64,000 nucleotides of DNA from Apopatosoma sp963618495 (GCA_963618495.1 CAVESF010000003.1:39169-103168), one strand, 5' to 3'. Counted from the stretch's first letter, positions 1-8,878 are shown. Numbers and translations are program-made. Notes: generated by a model from the sequence alone, not told the origin.

Positions 1-95
1 AGTGCCCGAACTGCGGAGAATATAATCTTGCACACAGAGTTTGCAAGGCTTGCGGACATTACGACGGCAAGGAAATCGTGAAGAAAGACGCATAA
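1..95 (+). CDS. rpmF: 50S ribosomal protein L32, C-terminal part
   Basis: Only the last 30 codons lie in the window; the frame begins at base 3 and ends with TAA at 93-95. The visible part has the zinc-ribbon half of L32: CPNCGEY, then a second CKACGHYDGK pair of cysteines, ending in a basic tail (EIVKKDA). The four-cysteine form of L32 is the zinc-binding type. It is a structural protein of the large ribosomal subunit. A strong terminator follows at once, so it is the last gene of its transcript. Confidence 0.9.
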   Translation, partial: CPNCGEYNLAHRVCKACGHYDGKEIVKKDA

Positions 96-109
96 GTACA
101 GCTTCCGTA

Positions 110-150
110 GGGTAGGTATGCCAAAACATACCTACCCATCTTGTTATTCT
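110..150 (+). terminator. Rho-independent terminator after rpmF
   Basis: A perfect 11-bp stem, GGGTAGGTATG at 110-120 and CATACCTACCC at 127-137, with a 6-base loop, is followed by a T-rich run. It separates rpmF from the DUF512 gene. Confidence 0.85.
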
Positions 151-175
151 GAAGTAAAAAGCGACGGGGATTTGT

Positions 176-1477
176 ATGGTAAAGATAGAATCTGTCAGAA
201 AAGGCTCATATGCCGACAGGGCGGGTATTTCCGCGGGCGATGAGCTTATAAGCGTGAACGGGAACGAAATTCACGATGTTCTCGACTACAGATTTCATAT
301 ATGTAACGAAAAGCTTGATATTCTGCTTCAGCGCGACGGAAAGGAATATCACGCCAAAATAAAAAAAGACGAATACGATGATATCGGGCTTGAATTTGAG
401 ACATTTCTCATGGACTGCAAGCACTCGTGCAGAAACAAATGCATTTTCTGCTTTATCGACCAGCTTCCGAAAGGGATGAGAGACACGCTCTATTTCAAGG
501 ATGATGACAGTCGCCTTTCTTTTTTGCAGGGCAACTATATCACGATGACAAACCTCTCCGATGAGGATGTCGACCGTATAATAAAAATGCGCATGTCGCC
601 GATAAACATTTCCGTCCATACGACAAATCCGGAGCTTCGTGTTTTCATGCTGAAAAACAAAAACGCGGGAAAAAGCCTTTCTTATCTCAAGCGTTTCTAT
701 GACGCGGAGATTGAAATGAGCTGTCAAATAGTGCTTTGCCGCGGCATAAACGACGGAGATGAGCTTATACGCACGATGCACGATCTCGCGGCACTTCACC
801 CATATGTGGAGAGCGTTTCCATAGTGCCTGCGGGCATGACAAAGTTCCGCGAGGGGCTTGCCGAGCTGACGCCTTTTTCAAAAGAAGAAGCGGCGGGCGT
901 TATCTCCACGGTGGAATGGTTTGCGGGAGAATGCAAAAAGGCATACGGCACAAGCATTTTCTACTGCGCGGACGAAATGTATATAGAGGCGGGACTTCCG
1001 CTCCCCGACGGAGAATACTATGAGGGCTATCGCCAGATAGAAAACGGCGTGGGCATGATTGCATCCATGCGCGATGAATTTCATGATGCGCTCTCGGATT
1101 TTGAGCCGGAGAATACGGTGATGCGCACGGTTTCGATTGCTACCGGAGCGGCGGCATATGATTTCATATGCTCGCTTGCGCGCGAACTTGAAGATAAATT
1201 TTCTTTTATCAAAATAAATGTATATAAGATTGACAATAACTTTTTCGGCACAAGTATAACCGTGGCGGGGCTGATAACGGGAACTGATCTCTCGGAGCAG
1301 CTCGCCGACAAGGAGCTTGGAGAGAGACTCTATCTTCCATGCAACATGCTTCGCCATGAGAGAGACCTTTTTCTCTGCGGCATGAGCGTGGACAAACTCT
1401 CGGAAAAGATCGGAGTACCGATAGAAATCACGGAAAACGACGGTTACGACTTCATCGGAAAGATAATGAACATATAG
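176..1477 (+). CDS. PDZ-DUF512 radical-SAM-like Fe-S protein
   Basis: A 433-residue protein of the DUF512 family. Residues 1-60 look like a PDZ domain (GSYADRAGISAGDELISVNG). A cysteine cluster, CKHSCRNKCIFCFIDQLPKG, near residues 82-101 resembles a radical-SAM/Fe-S binding loop, and the C-terminal half is the DUF512 region. The family has no firmly assigned biochemical role; in Firmicutes it is often found next to der, as here (13-base gap). The start has a GGGG-type ribosome site. Function beyond Fe-S binding is unknown. The family call is confident because domain order and the cysteine pattern are intact. Confidence 0.85.
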   Translation: MVKIESVRKGSYADRAGISAGDELISVNGNEIHDVLDYRFHICNEKLDILLQRDGKEYHAKIKKDEYDDIGLEFETFLMDCKHSCRNKCIFCFIDQLPKGMRDTLYFKDDDSRLSFLQGNYITMTNLSDEDVDRIIKMRMSPINISVHTTNPELRVFMLKNKNAGKSLSYLKRFYDAEIEMSCQIVLCRGINDGDELIRTMHDLAALHPYVESVSIVPAGMTKFREGLAELTPFSKEEAAGVISTVEWFAGECKKAYGTSIFYCADEMYIEAGLPLPDGEYYEGYRQIENGVGMIASMRDEFHDALSDFEPENTVMRTVSIATGAAAYDFICSLARELEDKFSFIKINVYKIDNNFFGTSITVAGLITGTDLSEQLADKELGERLYLPCNMLRHERDLFLCGMSVDKLSEKIGVPIEITENDGYDFIGKIMNI

Positions 1478-1490
1478 TAAGGAGGCAGAT

Positions 1491-2834
1491 ATGGCTAAAA
1501 CTGTACTTGCCATAGTCGGCAGACCGAATGTCGGCAAGAGCACGCTTTTCAACAAGCTTGCGGGAGAGCGCGTCTCTATAGTCGAGGATATCCCGGGAAT
1601 CACAAGGGACAGAATATATTTTGACACGGAATGGAACGGCAGACCGATAACCGTCATCGACACGGGCGGTATCGAGCCGAAAACAGACGATATCATCCTT
1701 TCCAAAATGAAAATGCAGGCGGAGCTTGCCATAGAAACGGCTGATGTTATCGCTTTTGTCTGCGATGTGCGCGCGGGACTCACCGCGGCGGACAGGGATA
1801 TTGCCGTCATGCTGATAAAGAGCGGAAAGCCTGTTGTCCTCTGCGTAAACAAGATAGACAGCATTGGCAGTCTGCCTATGGAATATTACGAATTTTACGA
1901 GCTTGGCTTTGATGGCGACCCGATAGCGCTTTCCTCGCTTCACGGCACGGGCACGGGTGACCTGCTTGACCGCGTACTCGAGCTTGCTCCGAGCGACGGC
2001 GAAGAGGAAGAAGAGGACGACAGCATAAAGGTTGCCGTCATCGGAAAGCCGAATGCGGGCAAAAGCTCGATAATAAACAAGATACTCGGCGAGGACAGGG
2101 TTATAGTTTCCGATATCCCGGGTACCACGCGCGACGCGATAGACACAAAGGTGGAAAACAAATACGGCAAGTATACCTTTATCGATACAGCCGGCATAAG
2201 ACGCCAGAAAAAGGTTATCGACAGGGTGGAGAAGTACAGCGTGCTTCGTTCGCATTCCGCGGTAGAGCGCGCCGATGTCTGCCTTATCATGATAGATGCG
2301 ACGGCGGGCATCACCGAGCAGGACGAAAAGATAGCGGGGCTTTCTCATGAGGCGGGCAAAGCCGCGATAATTGTCGTAAACAAATGGGATCTCGTGGAGA
2401 AAGACAATTCATCCGTAAAGAAATTTACCGATGAGATAAAAGAAGCGCTCGCATATATGCCTTATGCGCCGATACTTTTCGTTTCCGCAAAGACGGGGCA
2501 GAGAGTGGACAAGCTTTTTGAGCGCATAAATTATGTCAATGAGCAGGCTTGCATGCGTATTTCCACAGGTATGCTCAACGATGTGCTAAACGACGCCGTT
2601 TCACGCGTTCAGCCGCCTACGGATAAGGGCAAGAGACTGAAAATATACTATATGACGCAGGTTTCCACAAAGCCGCCTACATTCGTTATCTTTGTAAACG
2701 ATGCGGAGCTTTTCCATTTCTCATATCAGAGATATATCGAAAACAAACTGCGCGAGGTTTTCGGCTTTTCCGGAACACCGATACGCATAGTTGTCCGTCA
2801 GAAAGGCGATGAGCCTTACATGGGAGGCAAATGA
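1491..2834 (+). CDS. der: Ribosome biogenesis GTPase Der (EngA)
   Basis: A 447-residue double-Era GTPase that acts in assembly of the 50S subunit. Two complete G domains are visible: GRPNVGKST near residue 10 with DTGG and NKID, then GKPNAGKSS near residue 183 with DTAGI and NKWD. A C-terminal KH-like domain ends with YIENKLREVFGFSGTPIR, typical of Der. Length is normal. The start is preceded by AAGGAGG. The stop codon overlaps the plsY start by four bases (ATGA), so the two are translationally coupled. Confidence 0.97.
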   Translation: MAKTVLAIVGRPNVGKSTLFNKLAGERVSIVEDIPGITRDRIYFDTEWNGRPITVIDTGGIEPKTDDIILSKMKMQAELAIETADVIAFVCDVRAGLTAADRDIAVMLIKSGKPVVLCVNKIDSIGSLPMEYYEFYELGFDGDPIALSSLHGTGTGDLLDRVLELAPSDGEEEEEDDSIKVAVIGKPNAGKSSIINKILGEDRVIVSDIPGTTRDAIDTKVENKYGKYTFIDTAGIRRQKKVIDRVEKYSVLRSHSAVERADVCLIMIDATAGITEQDEKIAGLSHEAGKAAIIVVNKWDLVEKDNSSVKKFTDEIKEALAYMPYAPILFVSAKTGQRVDKLFERINYVNEQACMRISTGMLNDVLNDAVSRVQPPTDKGKRLKIYYMTQVSTKPPTFVIFVNDAELFHFSYQRYIENKLREVFGFSGTPIRIVVRQKGDEPYMGGK

Positions 2835-3514
2835 TGAAAGAGCTTTTGATAAACGGCGTTTTTCCGCTTTCCATAGAAAATCCGCGCTTCTGGCTCGGGC
2901 TTGCGATATGCATAATCGTGCCTTATCTGCTCGGAAGCGTGAATTTTGCCGTTATTCTCACAAAATACAGCGGGAGAGACGACATCCGCAATTTCGGAAG
3001 CGGAAATGCGGGAGCTACAAATATGATGCGCGTATACGGAAAGAGGCTTTCGCTCCTGACATTTTTTCTCGATGCGCTGAAAGGTGCGCTGAGCGTTTTT
3101 CTCGGGCTGATGCTCTTTCCGCTTGATTATTTTGCGTATATCTGCGCTTTTTTCTGCATGCTCGGTCATGCATTCCCGATATTTTTCGATTTTCGCGGAG
3201 GAAAGGGCGTTTCGACTATAGCGGGAGCGATAATCGCGCTCAATCCTATTGTCGCCGCGATACTTTTCTTTGTATTTTTCGGAATAGCCTTTTTCTCGAA
3301 GTATGTTTCGCTTGCGTCCATATTTACGACGTTGCTTTTCCCTGTGCTCAATCTTGCGATACCTTTTTATTCGATTCCGCCTTTCCCCGTGACAAAGACG
3401 CTATTTTCAGTGCTGATGCCGCTTCTCGTGGCTTTTCTGCACAGGCAGAATATCATGCGCCTCTGGAACGGAACGGAGACAAAGACCTTTTTGAAAAAGG
3501 ACAAAAATTTATAA
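2831..3514 (+). CDS. plsY: Acyl-phosphate:glycerol-3-phosphate acyltransferase PlsY
   Basis: A 227-residue integral membrane protein that makes lysophosphatidic acid from acyl-phosphate and glycerol-3-phosphate, the first acylation of membrane phospholipid synthesis in Gram-positives. The PlsY motifs are present: LLGSVNFAVILTK, then GSGNAGATNMMRVYGK, and GHAFPIFFDFRGGKGV. Several hydrophobic helices run through to the end. It overlaps der by 4 bases, and a terminator directly follows, so it closes the DUF512-der-plsY unit. Confidence 0.95.
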   Translation: MMKELLINGVFPLSIENPRFWLGLAICIIVPYLLGSVNFAVILTKYSGRDDIRNFGSGNAGATNMMRVYGKRLSLLTFFLDALKGALSVFLGLMLFPLDYFAYICAFFCMLGHAFPIFFDFRGGKGVSTIAGAIIALNPIVAAILFFVFFGIAFFSKYVSLASIFTTLLFPVLNLAIPFYSIPPFPVTKTLFSVLMPLLVAFLHRQNIMRLWNGTETKTFLKKDKNL

Positions 3515-3515
3515 G

Positions 3516-3546
3516 AAAAAATCCCACGGAGCATCGTGGGATTTTT
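3516..3546. terminator. Terminator after plsY
   Basis: Stem AAAAATCCCACG / CGTGGGATTTTT with a 6-base loop. The A/T flanks make it usable in both directions; on the minus strand it would end the GH43 transcript. Confidence 0.85.
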
Positions 3547-3554
3547 GACTGTAT

Positions 3555-3671
3555 TCATTTTACAAATATTTCGTTTTTCAGAAGGGAACATCCGGAGAAC
3601 CGTTTTTCTTCAAGTGTCATCCCAGAGATGAGAGACGCTATCTTCTTTTCGTTTTTGGAATTTTTCTTCAT
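3555..3671 (-). pseudogene. Possible N-terminal remnant of a GH3 beta-glycosidase
   Basis: A 38-codon reading frame starting 12 bases after the GH43 stop, in the same direction. It reads KIASLISGMTLEEKRFSG around residues 10-27. The stretch ISGMTLEEK resembles the N-terminal signature of GH3 beta-glucosidases and xylosidases (LxxxMTLEEK), after which similarity is lost. A GH3 gene next to GH43 would make sense, so this may be a decayed partner. The similarity is short, and a chance small ORF is a real alternative. Confidence 0.3.
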
Positions 3672-3683
3672 TAATTTATTACC

Positions 3684-4583
3684 TTACTTTACTATATACG
3701 GCATGTCGTCACGGAACGCTATTTCGCATTTCGAGAGATACCAGCTTTTGCCCTTGTTATTTGTACCCTGATAGAAGAGATAAGCTCTTCCGTCGTCATC
3801 ACGGAATGCATAGGGATGTCCGGATTCGTCGCTGTTCCAGCTACCCTCCTCGCCGCAGGGGAGGAAAGGACTGTTCATCAACTTATCGAAATGCACGCCG
3901 TCATGTGAAACGGCAATGCCTATCTGCTGAGGTGTGCAGTTATATGAGCCGCCGTAGAACATATAAATTTTCCCGTCATCGATTATCGTGGCGGGAGCTT
4001 CTATGCAGGCGCCCTCGTATTTATATTCGGGAGCGAGCACGGACTGCGCTATCTCCTGACGCCATGCGCTGCGGGAGAAATCGCTCTTTATATCCGCCGA
4101 GGCAACGCCGAGCTTCTGAATCTTCATCATATGGTCGCGCGTGGCAAAATAGAGATAAAGTCTGCCGCGAAATTCTATGACATCGGCATCTATCGCTCTG
4201 CCGCAACACCAGTCCGCCGTAGGTGCGAAAACGGGATTTGTCGGGTCTTTTTCAAAGTTGACTCCGTCGCGCGAGGTGGCATGGCAGATGGCGTCCTTTT
4301 CGTTATTGCCGTATGTCTGATAGAACATGTGTATAACGCCGTCGAGAACTATCGCGCCGGGCGCGCCGATGCCGTTTTCCTCGCAGCCTCCACCTATCGG
4401 AAGCCTGCCGACTGGCATCCAGTTTTCGAGGTCATCGGAAACAGATATGCCGATATCGAGTTTATCCTTTCCGTCTATGCCGACCCACAGGGAATAGTAC
4501 ATGAAATATTTATCGCCAAGCCTTACTACGCAAGGGTCCTTGGCATAGTGTTCTCTTATGTTTGAGGTATCACAGAAATACAT
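3684..4583 (-). CDS. GH43-like five-bladed beta-propeller glycosidase
   Basis: A 299-residue protein with the repeated propeller-blade pattern of GH43/GH117-type glycosidases (clan F). Candidate catalytic acids are visible: AKDP near the N-terminus (base), AIDADVIEF mid-protein, and CIEAPATI (acid, with the usual E-x-P context). Blades read YFMYYS, IHMFYQ, LYLYFATRD, IYMFYGG and YLFYQG. I chose ATG at 4583 because AAGGAG precedes it; an in-frame ATG at 4619 has no such site. No signal peptide is seen, so it probably acts on imported oligosaccharides. The substrate (arabinoside or xyloside) cannot be told. A promoter lies at 4634-4662. Confidence 0.8.
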   Translation of the reverse strand: MYFCDTSNIREHYAKDPCVVRLGDKYFMYYSLWVGIDGKDKLDIGISVSDDLENWMPVGRLPIGGGCEENGIGAPGAIVLDGVIHMFYQTYGNNEKDAICHATSRDGVNFEKDPTNPVFAPTADWCCGRAIDADVIEFRGRLYLYFATRDHMMKIQKLGVASADIKSDFSRSAWRQEIAQSVLAPEYKYEGACIEAPATIIDDGKIYMFYGGSYNCTPQQIGIAVSHDGVHFDKLMNSPFLPCGEEGSWNSDESGHPYAFRDDDGRAYLFYQGTNNKGKSWYLSKCEIAFRDDMPYIVK

Positions 4584-4633
4584 TTTTTCTCCTTGAAAAC
4601 CGCTTTCCGAAGAAAGCATATAATACTGTTGTT

Positions 4634-4662
4634 ATTTTACCATCGGGCTGGAAAAAAGTCAA
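4634..4662 (-). promoter_or_regulatory. Sigma-A-type promoter of the GH43 gene
   Basis: TTGACT, 17-base spacer, TAAAAT on the minus strand. The 5' leader then contains a GCTTTC-TTCG-GAAAGC hairpin (4602-4617) before the ribosome site. The region 4584-4846 otherwise holds only the AT-rich upstream region of the divergent lipoprotein gene. Confidence 0.6.
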
Positions 4663-4846
4663 CATCAAATGCCAATGCAGGCTCTAATTTTTGATATAAA
4701 ATAAAAATGAAAATAAAAAATAAAATTTTTTTCGATTTCGGTGAGAAAATCCGCCTGCTTTTTCGACTAATAAGTGACATCCGAGGAAAACTATCCGAAA
4801 AAGAACCAAAAATCGCAAAACAGCGGAAGAAAGGCAGAAATTTAAA

Positions 4847-5416
4847 ATGAAAAAGATTATCGCACTGATTCTCGTGGCAGTTATGCTCACAGCCCTTGCG
4901 GCATGCGGCAAAAAGCCTGACGATACCGGTTCGTCGGAAACAAGCACGACAACGGAGAAAGCCGAAACCGGATCCGCGAGTGAGACTGTTACTCCTCCCG
5001 AGAAAAAGGAGCTTTCCGATATAATTGACGCCACCTATGAAAAGCACCCGATTTCAATTGAAGTTTTTACAGACGCAATTGATTCTTCGGATACTGATAC
5101 GGTACAGTTTATGGCGGGCATAACAAGCATGGAGAGGGTTTCCGAAATCTGTGTTTCCGCTCCTATGATGGCTCCTCCCGCATATCAGATGACAGTTGTC
5201 CGCGTAAAGGACGCTTCCGATGCCGAAGCCGTAGCAAGGGAAATGCTCGAAAACGCAGATCCGGCAAAGTGGATATGTGTTCAGGCAGAGCGTGTCCGCA
5301 TAGGTGTTTGCGGCGACACGATAATGATGGTTATGTCATCTGTAGAGGAAGCGGACGCGCTTATCTCCGCTTTCGGCGAGGTTTGCGGCGGACTTACACT
5401 CACTCTCGAAAAATAA
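4847..5416 (+). CDS. Small lipoprotein, DUF4358-like
   Basis: A 189-residue protein beginning MKKIIALILVAVMLTALAAC, a lipoprotein signal with lipobox LAAC, then a Ser/Thr/Glu-rich linker (about 22-55) and a compact domain. The last part (MTVVRVKDASDAEAVAREML, then VCGDTIMMVMSS) resembles the DUF4358 family of clostridial lipoproteins. It should be anchored on the outer face of the membrane. Its role is unknown. It is 44 bases upstream of the serpin gene in the same direction and is probably co-transcribed with it. Confidence 0.65.
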   Translation: MKKIIALILVAVMLTALAACGKKPDDTGSSETSTTTEKAETGSASETVTPPEKKELSDIIDATYEKHPISIEVFTDAIDSSDTDTVQFMAGITSMERVSEICVSAPMMAPPAYQMTVVRVKDASDAEAVAREMLENADPAKWICVQAERVRIGVCGDTIMMVMSSVEEADALISAFGEVCGGLTLTLEK

Positions 5417-5460
5417 ACAACATTTAAAACAAGCCGATATTCGGCGGAAAGGCGGATAAT

Positions 5461-6705
5461 ATGAAAAACTTTTTTACAGCTGTTATCGCATTGGCTCTCT
5501 GCATGGGAATGCTTCTCGGAGTTTCCTCTTGCGGGGCAAAAGTGAGGGCAACGGATTTGCTTTCACTTATCATGCCCAACACGGTGAGCGGCAAGGCAAG
5601 CGACGATAAGTTTGCCGCCGCATACACGGAATTTGCCAAAAAGCTCTGCGCGGGATCGGATAACGGCGATGAGAATGTTCTCATCTCGCCGCTCTCGGTA
5701 ATGCTTGCCCTCTCGATGACGGCAAACGGCGCCGACGGCACGACACGCTCCCAAATGGAGACTGTTCTCGGCGGCGATATTTCGCTCTCGGAGCTCAATG
5801 AGTATCTTTACAAATACGCAAAGAATCTCTACAATGCGGATAACTGCAAGCTGAACATAGCAAACTCGATATGGCTTCGCGAGGGAATTGAAGTAAAAAA
5901 TCCTTTCCTCCAGGACTGCGCCGACTACTATGCGGCACAGCTCTACCGCGAGCCTTTTAACCGGGCTACCGTGAATAAGATAAATCTCTGGGTTCGCGAC
6001 AATACCGACAAAATGATAGACAAAATCATCGACAGTATCAATGCGGATTCCATGATGTATCTGATAAACGCCATAGCTTTCGACGCAAAATGGGAGACGA
6101 AATTCGAAGACACGAAAAAAGATATTTTCACAAATTCAAAGGGCGAAAAGGAAAATGTCACATACCTCTGCGACGAGCGTCACAGCGGCTATTTCGAGCT
6201 CGACGGAGCAAAGGGAATAGCACTGGATTACAAGGGCGGCAGATACAGCTTTGTCGCTATTCTCCCGAATGACGCGGATGCCGACATAAACGGATATTTC
6301 ACTTCGCTTGATGCGAAAAGTCTTATCACGGCGATAAAGAGTGCGAAAAATGACAGCACGGCAGTAGACCTGCGCCTGCCGCAGTTCAAATTCGATTATA
6401 CGACGGAATTGGGTACTGTCCTCTCCAAGATGGGCATGCCGACGGCATTTACTCCCGCCGCGGATTTCTCAAAAATTTCCGATGAGCCGCTTGCCATAGG
6501 CAATGTGATACACAAAACATATATCGAGGTTGATAAGGAAGGAACAAAGGCGGCAGCTGTTACTGCCATCGACATGAAGTGCACCTCGGCGGCTCCTGCC
6601 GAGAACCCGACAGAACTCTTTTTCGATCGTCCGTTTATCTTCATGATAGCGGATAACGAAACTGGAATGCCGATATTTGTCGGCACTCTTGCAACGGCAA
6701 AATAA
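5461..6705 (+). CDS. Lipoprotein-anchored serpin protease inhibitor
   Basis: A 414-residue serpin with an N-terminal lipoprotein signal (lipobox VSSC). Family signatures seen: NVLISPLSVMLALSMTANGA, YLINAIAFDAKWETKF, and a C-terminal FDRPFIFMIADNETGMPIFVGTL. The reactive-centre hinge EGTKAAAVTA (about 360-369) has the small-residue pattern needed for an inhibitory, loop-inserting serpin. Counting from the hinge places P1 near Ser/Thr (MKCTSAAP), suggesting elastase- or subtilisin-like targets; that is inference. The hinge carries Lys at P14, where inhibitory serpins normally have Thr or Ser. Surface serpins in gut bacteria are thought to protect against host or competitor proteases. Confidence 0.93.
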   Translation: MKNFFTAVIALALCMGMLLGVSSCGAKVRATDLLSLIMPNTVSGKASDDKFAAAYTEFAKKLCAGSDNGDENVLISPLSVMLALSMTANGADGTTRSQMETVLGGDISLSELNEYLYKYAKNLYNADNCKLNIANSIWLREGIEVKNPFLQDCADYYAAQLYREPFNRATVNKINLWVRDNTDKMIDKIIDSINADSMMYLINAIAFDAKWETKFEDTKKDIFTNSKGEKENVTYLCDERHSGYFELDGAKGIALDYKGGRYSFVAILPNDADADINGYFTSLDAKSLITAIKSAKNDSTAVDLRLPQFKFDYTTELGTVLSKMGMPTAFTPAADFSKISDEPLAIGNVIHKTYIEVDKEGTKAAAVTAIDMKCTSAAPAENPTELFFDRPFIFMIADNETGMPIFVGTLATAK

Positions 6706-6730
6706 TATATGATACCCCCCCGCTTTGACG

Positions 6731-6772
6731 GCGACGGAACATATTTTTGCTCCGTCGCTGCTTTTATTTTTA
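6731..6772 (+). terminator. Terminator after the serpin gene
   Basis: Stem GCGACGGA / TCCGTCGC with a 12-base loop, followed by TGCTTTTATTTTT. Confidence 0.8.
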
Positions 6773-6852
6773 AAAAATACTTGAAAAAATCCGATACAAG
6801 GTATATAATAAAGGTGTAATAATGAAGAGAATTTAACATACGGGGGAAAAAG

Positions 6853-7389
6853 ATGAAGGTACTTGTGATAGCGACAAGTCTGCGTGAAAACAGCAATTCC
6901 GATATGCTGGCAAAGGCTTTTCTGCGCGGCGCAGGGGATGCCGGTCACGAAACGGTTTACATATCGCTGAAAGGGAAGAGCATCGGCTACTGCGACGGAT
7001 GTCTTTCCTGCCAGAAAACGGGCGTTTGTAAGATAAAGGACGATATGGCAGAGATACTTGAACATATCCGTACCGCCGACGCGATAGCTTTTGCTACGCC
7101 TATCTATTATTACGAGATGTCCGGTCAGATGAAAACATTGCTCGACCGCGTAAACCCGCTCTATATAGCGGAATGCAATTTCCGCCGCGTATACATGCTC
7201 TCAACAGCCGCCGAGCATGTTGACAGCGTTCCCGACAGAGCGATAGCGGGGCTTTGCGGCTGGATAGAATGCTTCCCGAAGGCGAAGTTTGCCGGCTCTG
7301 TATTCAAGGGCGGCGTAAACGAACCGGGCGAAATAAACGGAAGCAGGAAGATCATCTCCGCATACGAAGCGGGAAAATCGGTAAAATAA
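6853..7389 (+). CDS. NAD(P)H-dependent FMN reductase / flavodoxin-fold protein
   Basis: A 178-residue flavoprotein of the NADPH-dependent FMN reductase (iron-sulfur flavoprotein-like) group. It has the phosphate-binding start VLVIATSLRENSNSDMLA, a cysteine pair YCDGCLSCQKTGVC (about residues 46-60), and the flavin-loop TPIYYYEMSGQMKTLLDR. The cysteines may bind a cluster or serve as redox thiols. The substrate is not predictable. A GGGGG ribosome site precedes the start, and it sits alone between two terminators, so it is probably monocistronic. Confidence 0.85.
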   Translation: MKVLVIATSLRENSNSDMLAKAFLRGAGDAGHETVYISLKGKSIGYCDGCLSCQKTGVCKIKDDMAEILEHIRTADAIAFATPIYYYEMSGQMKTLLDRVNPLYIAECNFRRVYMLSTAAEHVDSVPDRAIAGLCGWIECFPKAKFAGSVFKGGVNEPGEINGSRKIISAYEAGKSVK

Positions 7390-7405
7390 GATAAGAAGAT
7401 AAGTG

Positions 7406-7434
7406 AAAATGCCGTGCAAAAGCACGGCATTTTT
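7406..7434 (+). terminator. Terminator after the flavin reductase gene
   Basis: Stem AAAATGCCGTGC / GCACGGCATTTT with an AAAA loop. Confidence 0.9.
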
Positions 7435-7447
7435 GGTAGCAGGCGGT

Positions 7448-7469
7448 GAATTATACTATCAAGTGCAAC
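7448..7469. repeat. Solo copy of an IS30-type element end
   Basis: These 22 bases are identical to 23999-24020, where they lead into an IS30-family transposase relic. No transposase is seen here, so this is a solo end or a footprint of a lost copy. Confidence 0.5.
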
Positions 7470-7519
7470 TTTTACAATCTCGTGTGCAGAGTCTTTATAC
7501 AGAAAGGCAACTGATCTTT

Positions 7520-8656
7520 TCAGCGTTTTCTGCAAAAGCGCTGTTGCTCAACAATTCGTTGCTCTGTTTCGTTCCTGCCCATTTGTAACACCAACCGGGC
7601 GTGTGCTGTACAAAAAAACAGAATATCCGACATAACAAGCGAGTCTTTGCAAACAGCTTTTGCCCATGCATGCATTTCGATGGCAGTATTCATCGCATTT
7701 TTGGCACAGAGCAGGGCTTCTGATATGCTTCCCTGACGAATGAGAAAATTGCACTTTGATGTATATGAAGTGATCAAATAACAATAAGGGTTTTTCTCAA
7801 ATCCGTTTACTGCAAGCTCGGACGGATCGGCATATATGCGTATCAGCTCTTTTGACGCACTTGTCATGTCATCCCAAGTCTGCAATACCTGCTCTCTTTT
7901 TGTCTCCGGATTTTCCGAAAGCGTTTTTGCGTGCTGAAATAAAGACATTGTATAGTCAAACATAAGGTGCTTGCAGGCTGATTCCGCTTTTTCGCAGGCA
8001 GTCACAGAGTCTCCCTTTGTTTGCGCGATTCTGCAAAGTGCCTTGTCTCTGATGCCGCACAAATCCGGTAATTTCATCGCAACAGCTACTGCTTCCTCAA
8101 ACATCTCTTTAAGAAGCAAATGATTGATCAGAGAATTTTTAGCGTCAATTTGTATTTCGGGAAGCGTGCAGTTGTCACAAACGGAACGCAACATTCTGTA
8201 GCATTCAAGCCAAAGCTCGTCAAACCGTTCTTCGGGAATATCAAATTTTTTTCTGACACGCACTACATGCAAATAATCCTGAATGGCAAAAGCACATTTG
8301 ACCTTTACAGCATAGTCAAGCGGGTATTTGTTCAAATATTTCTTGTACAGTTCGTATACAAGCAAATCTGCATTGTTTTCAGGCGAATTTACAGAATAAG
8401 TCGCCCAGATTTCTTTGACTTTGCTTTCGAGTTCTTCCTTATCCGCACATTCATTTGTTCCGACGCCAAGCAGGTAGTCGGTGGATACAGACAAAAGAGC
8501 CGCTAACGGAACGATTTGCGAAATGTCGGGCATGGTATTATCGCATTCCCAATTAGATACGGACTGAGTAGATACGCCGATGTGGTCGGCAACAAAGGAT
8601 TGCGATACTCCGGCTTCCTTACGAAGTGCTTTCAGTCGTTGTCTAAAACTATTCAT
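7520..8656 (-). CDS. XRE-family regulator with long C-terminal helical domain
   Basis: A 378-residue protein. Residues 7-61 form a Cro/C1-type helix-turn-helix (LKALRKEAGVSQSFVADHIG, then VSTQSVSNWECDNTMPD). The remaining 300 residues are helix-rich and rich in Leu/Ala/Cys, resembling the TPR-like sensing domains of RRNPP-type regulators, though no clear TPR consensus is present. The start at 8656 follows CGGAGG. The promoter has a palindrome just downstream of its -10 box, which suggests autoregulation. Targets are unknown. It faces away from a second XRE regulator at 8956. Confidence 0.75.
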   Translation of the reverse strand: MNSFRQRLKALRKEAGVSQSFVADHIGVSTQSVSNWECDNTMPDISQIVPLAALLSVSTDYLLGVGTNECADKEELESKVKEIWATYSVNSPENNADLLVYELYKKYLNKYPLDYAVKVKCAFAIQDYLHVVRVRKKFDIPEERFDELWLECYRMLRSVCDNCTLPEIQIDAKNSLINHLLLKEMFEEAVAVAMKLPDLCGIRDKALCRIAQTKGDSVTACEKAESACKHLMFDYTMSLFQHAKTLSENPETKREQVLQTWDDMTSASKELIRIYADPSELAVNGFEKNPYCYLITSYTSKCNFLIRQGSISEALLCAKNAMNTAIEMHAWAKAVCKDSLVMSDILFFCTAHARLVLQMGRNETEQRIVEQQRFCRKR

Positions 8657-8681
8657 TATGTTCCTCCGTTTAAATTGTATT

Positions 8682-8699
8682 GAAACCGGCGCCGGTTTC
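8682..8699. promoter_or_regulatory. 18-bp perfect palindrome, probable XRE operator
   Basis: GAAACCGGC followed by its exact reverse complement GCCGGTTTC. It lies 7 bases downstream of the -10 box of the XRE gene at 7520-8656, near the expected transcription start, so a bound dimer would block that promoter. Confidence 0.65.
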
Positions 8700-8706
8700 T
8701 GATATT

Positions 8707-8734
8707 ATTATAGCAAAATTTCAAAGAAAATCAA
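8707..8734 (-). promoter_or_regulatory. Promoter of the first XRE gene
   Basis: TTGATT, 16-base spacer, TATAAT on the minus strand. The rest of the 299-base divergent interval to 8955 holds only this and the opposite promoter. Confidence 0.65.
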
Positions 8735-8878
8735 TATACTGTACCGTGACTTGCGGTATTACTCTGTTTGTATAATTCGTGGCGGTCAGCCCTTAAATTT
8801 TGCGTAGCAGTAGTCAAAGAAAAGCGGTCGAAACAACTGCGGGTTGTATGTTGCGCCTGAAAATAAACATTGCGGTTC

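Noticed and set aside
878..2348. Long minus-strand frames opposite the DUF512 and der genes
   Set aside because: The plus-strand genes are complete and well supported; these frames have no ribosome site or family motif.
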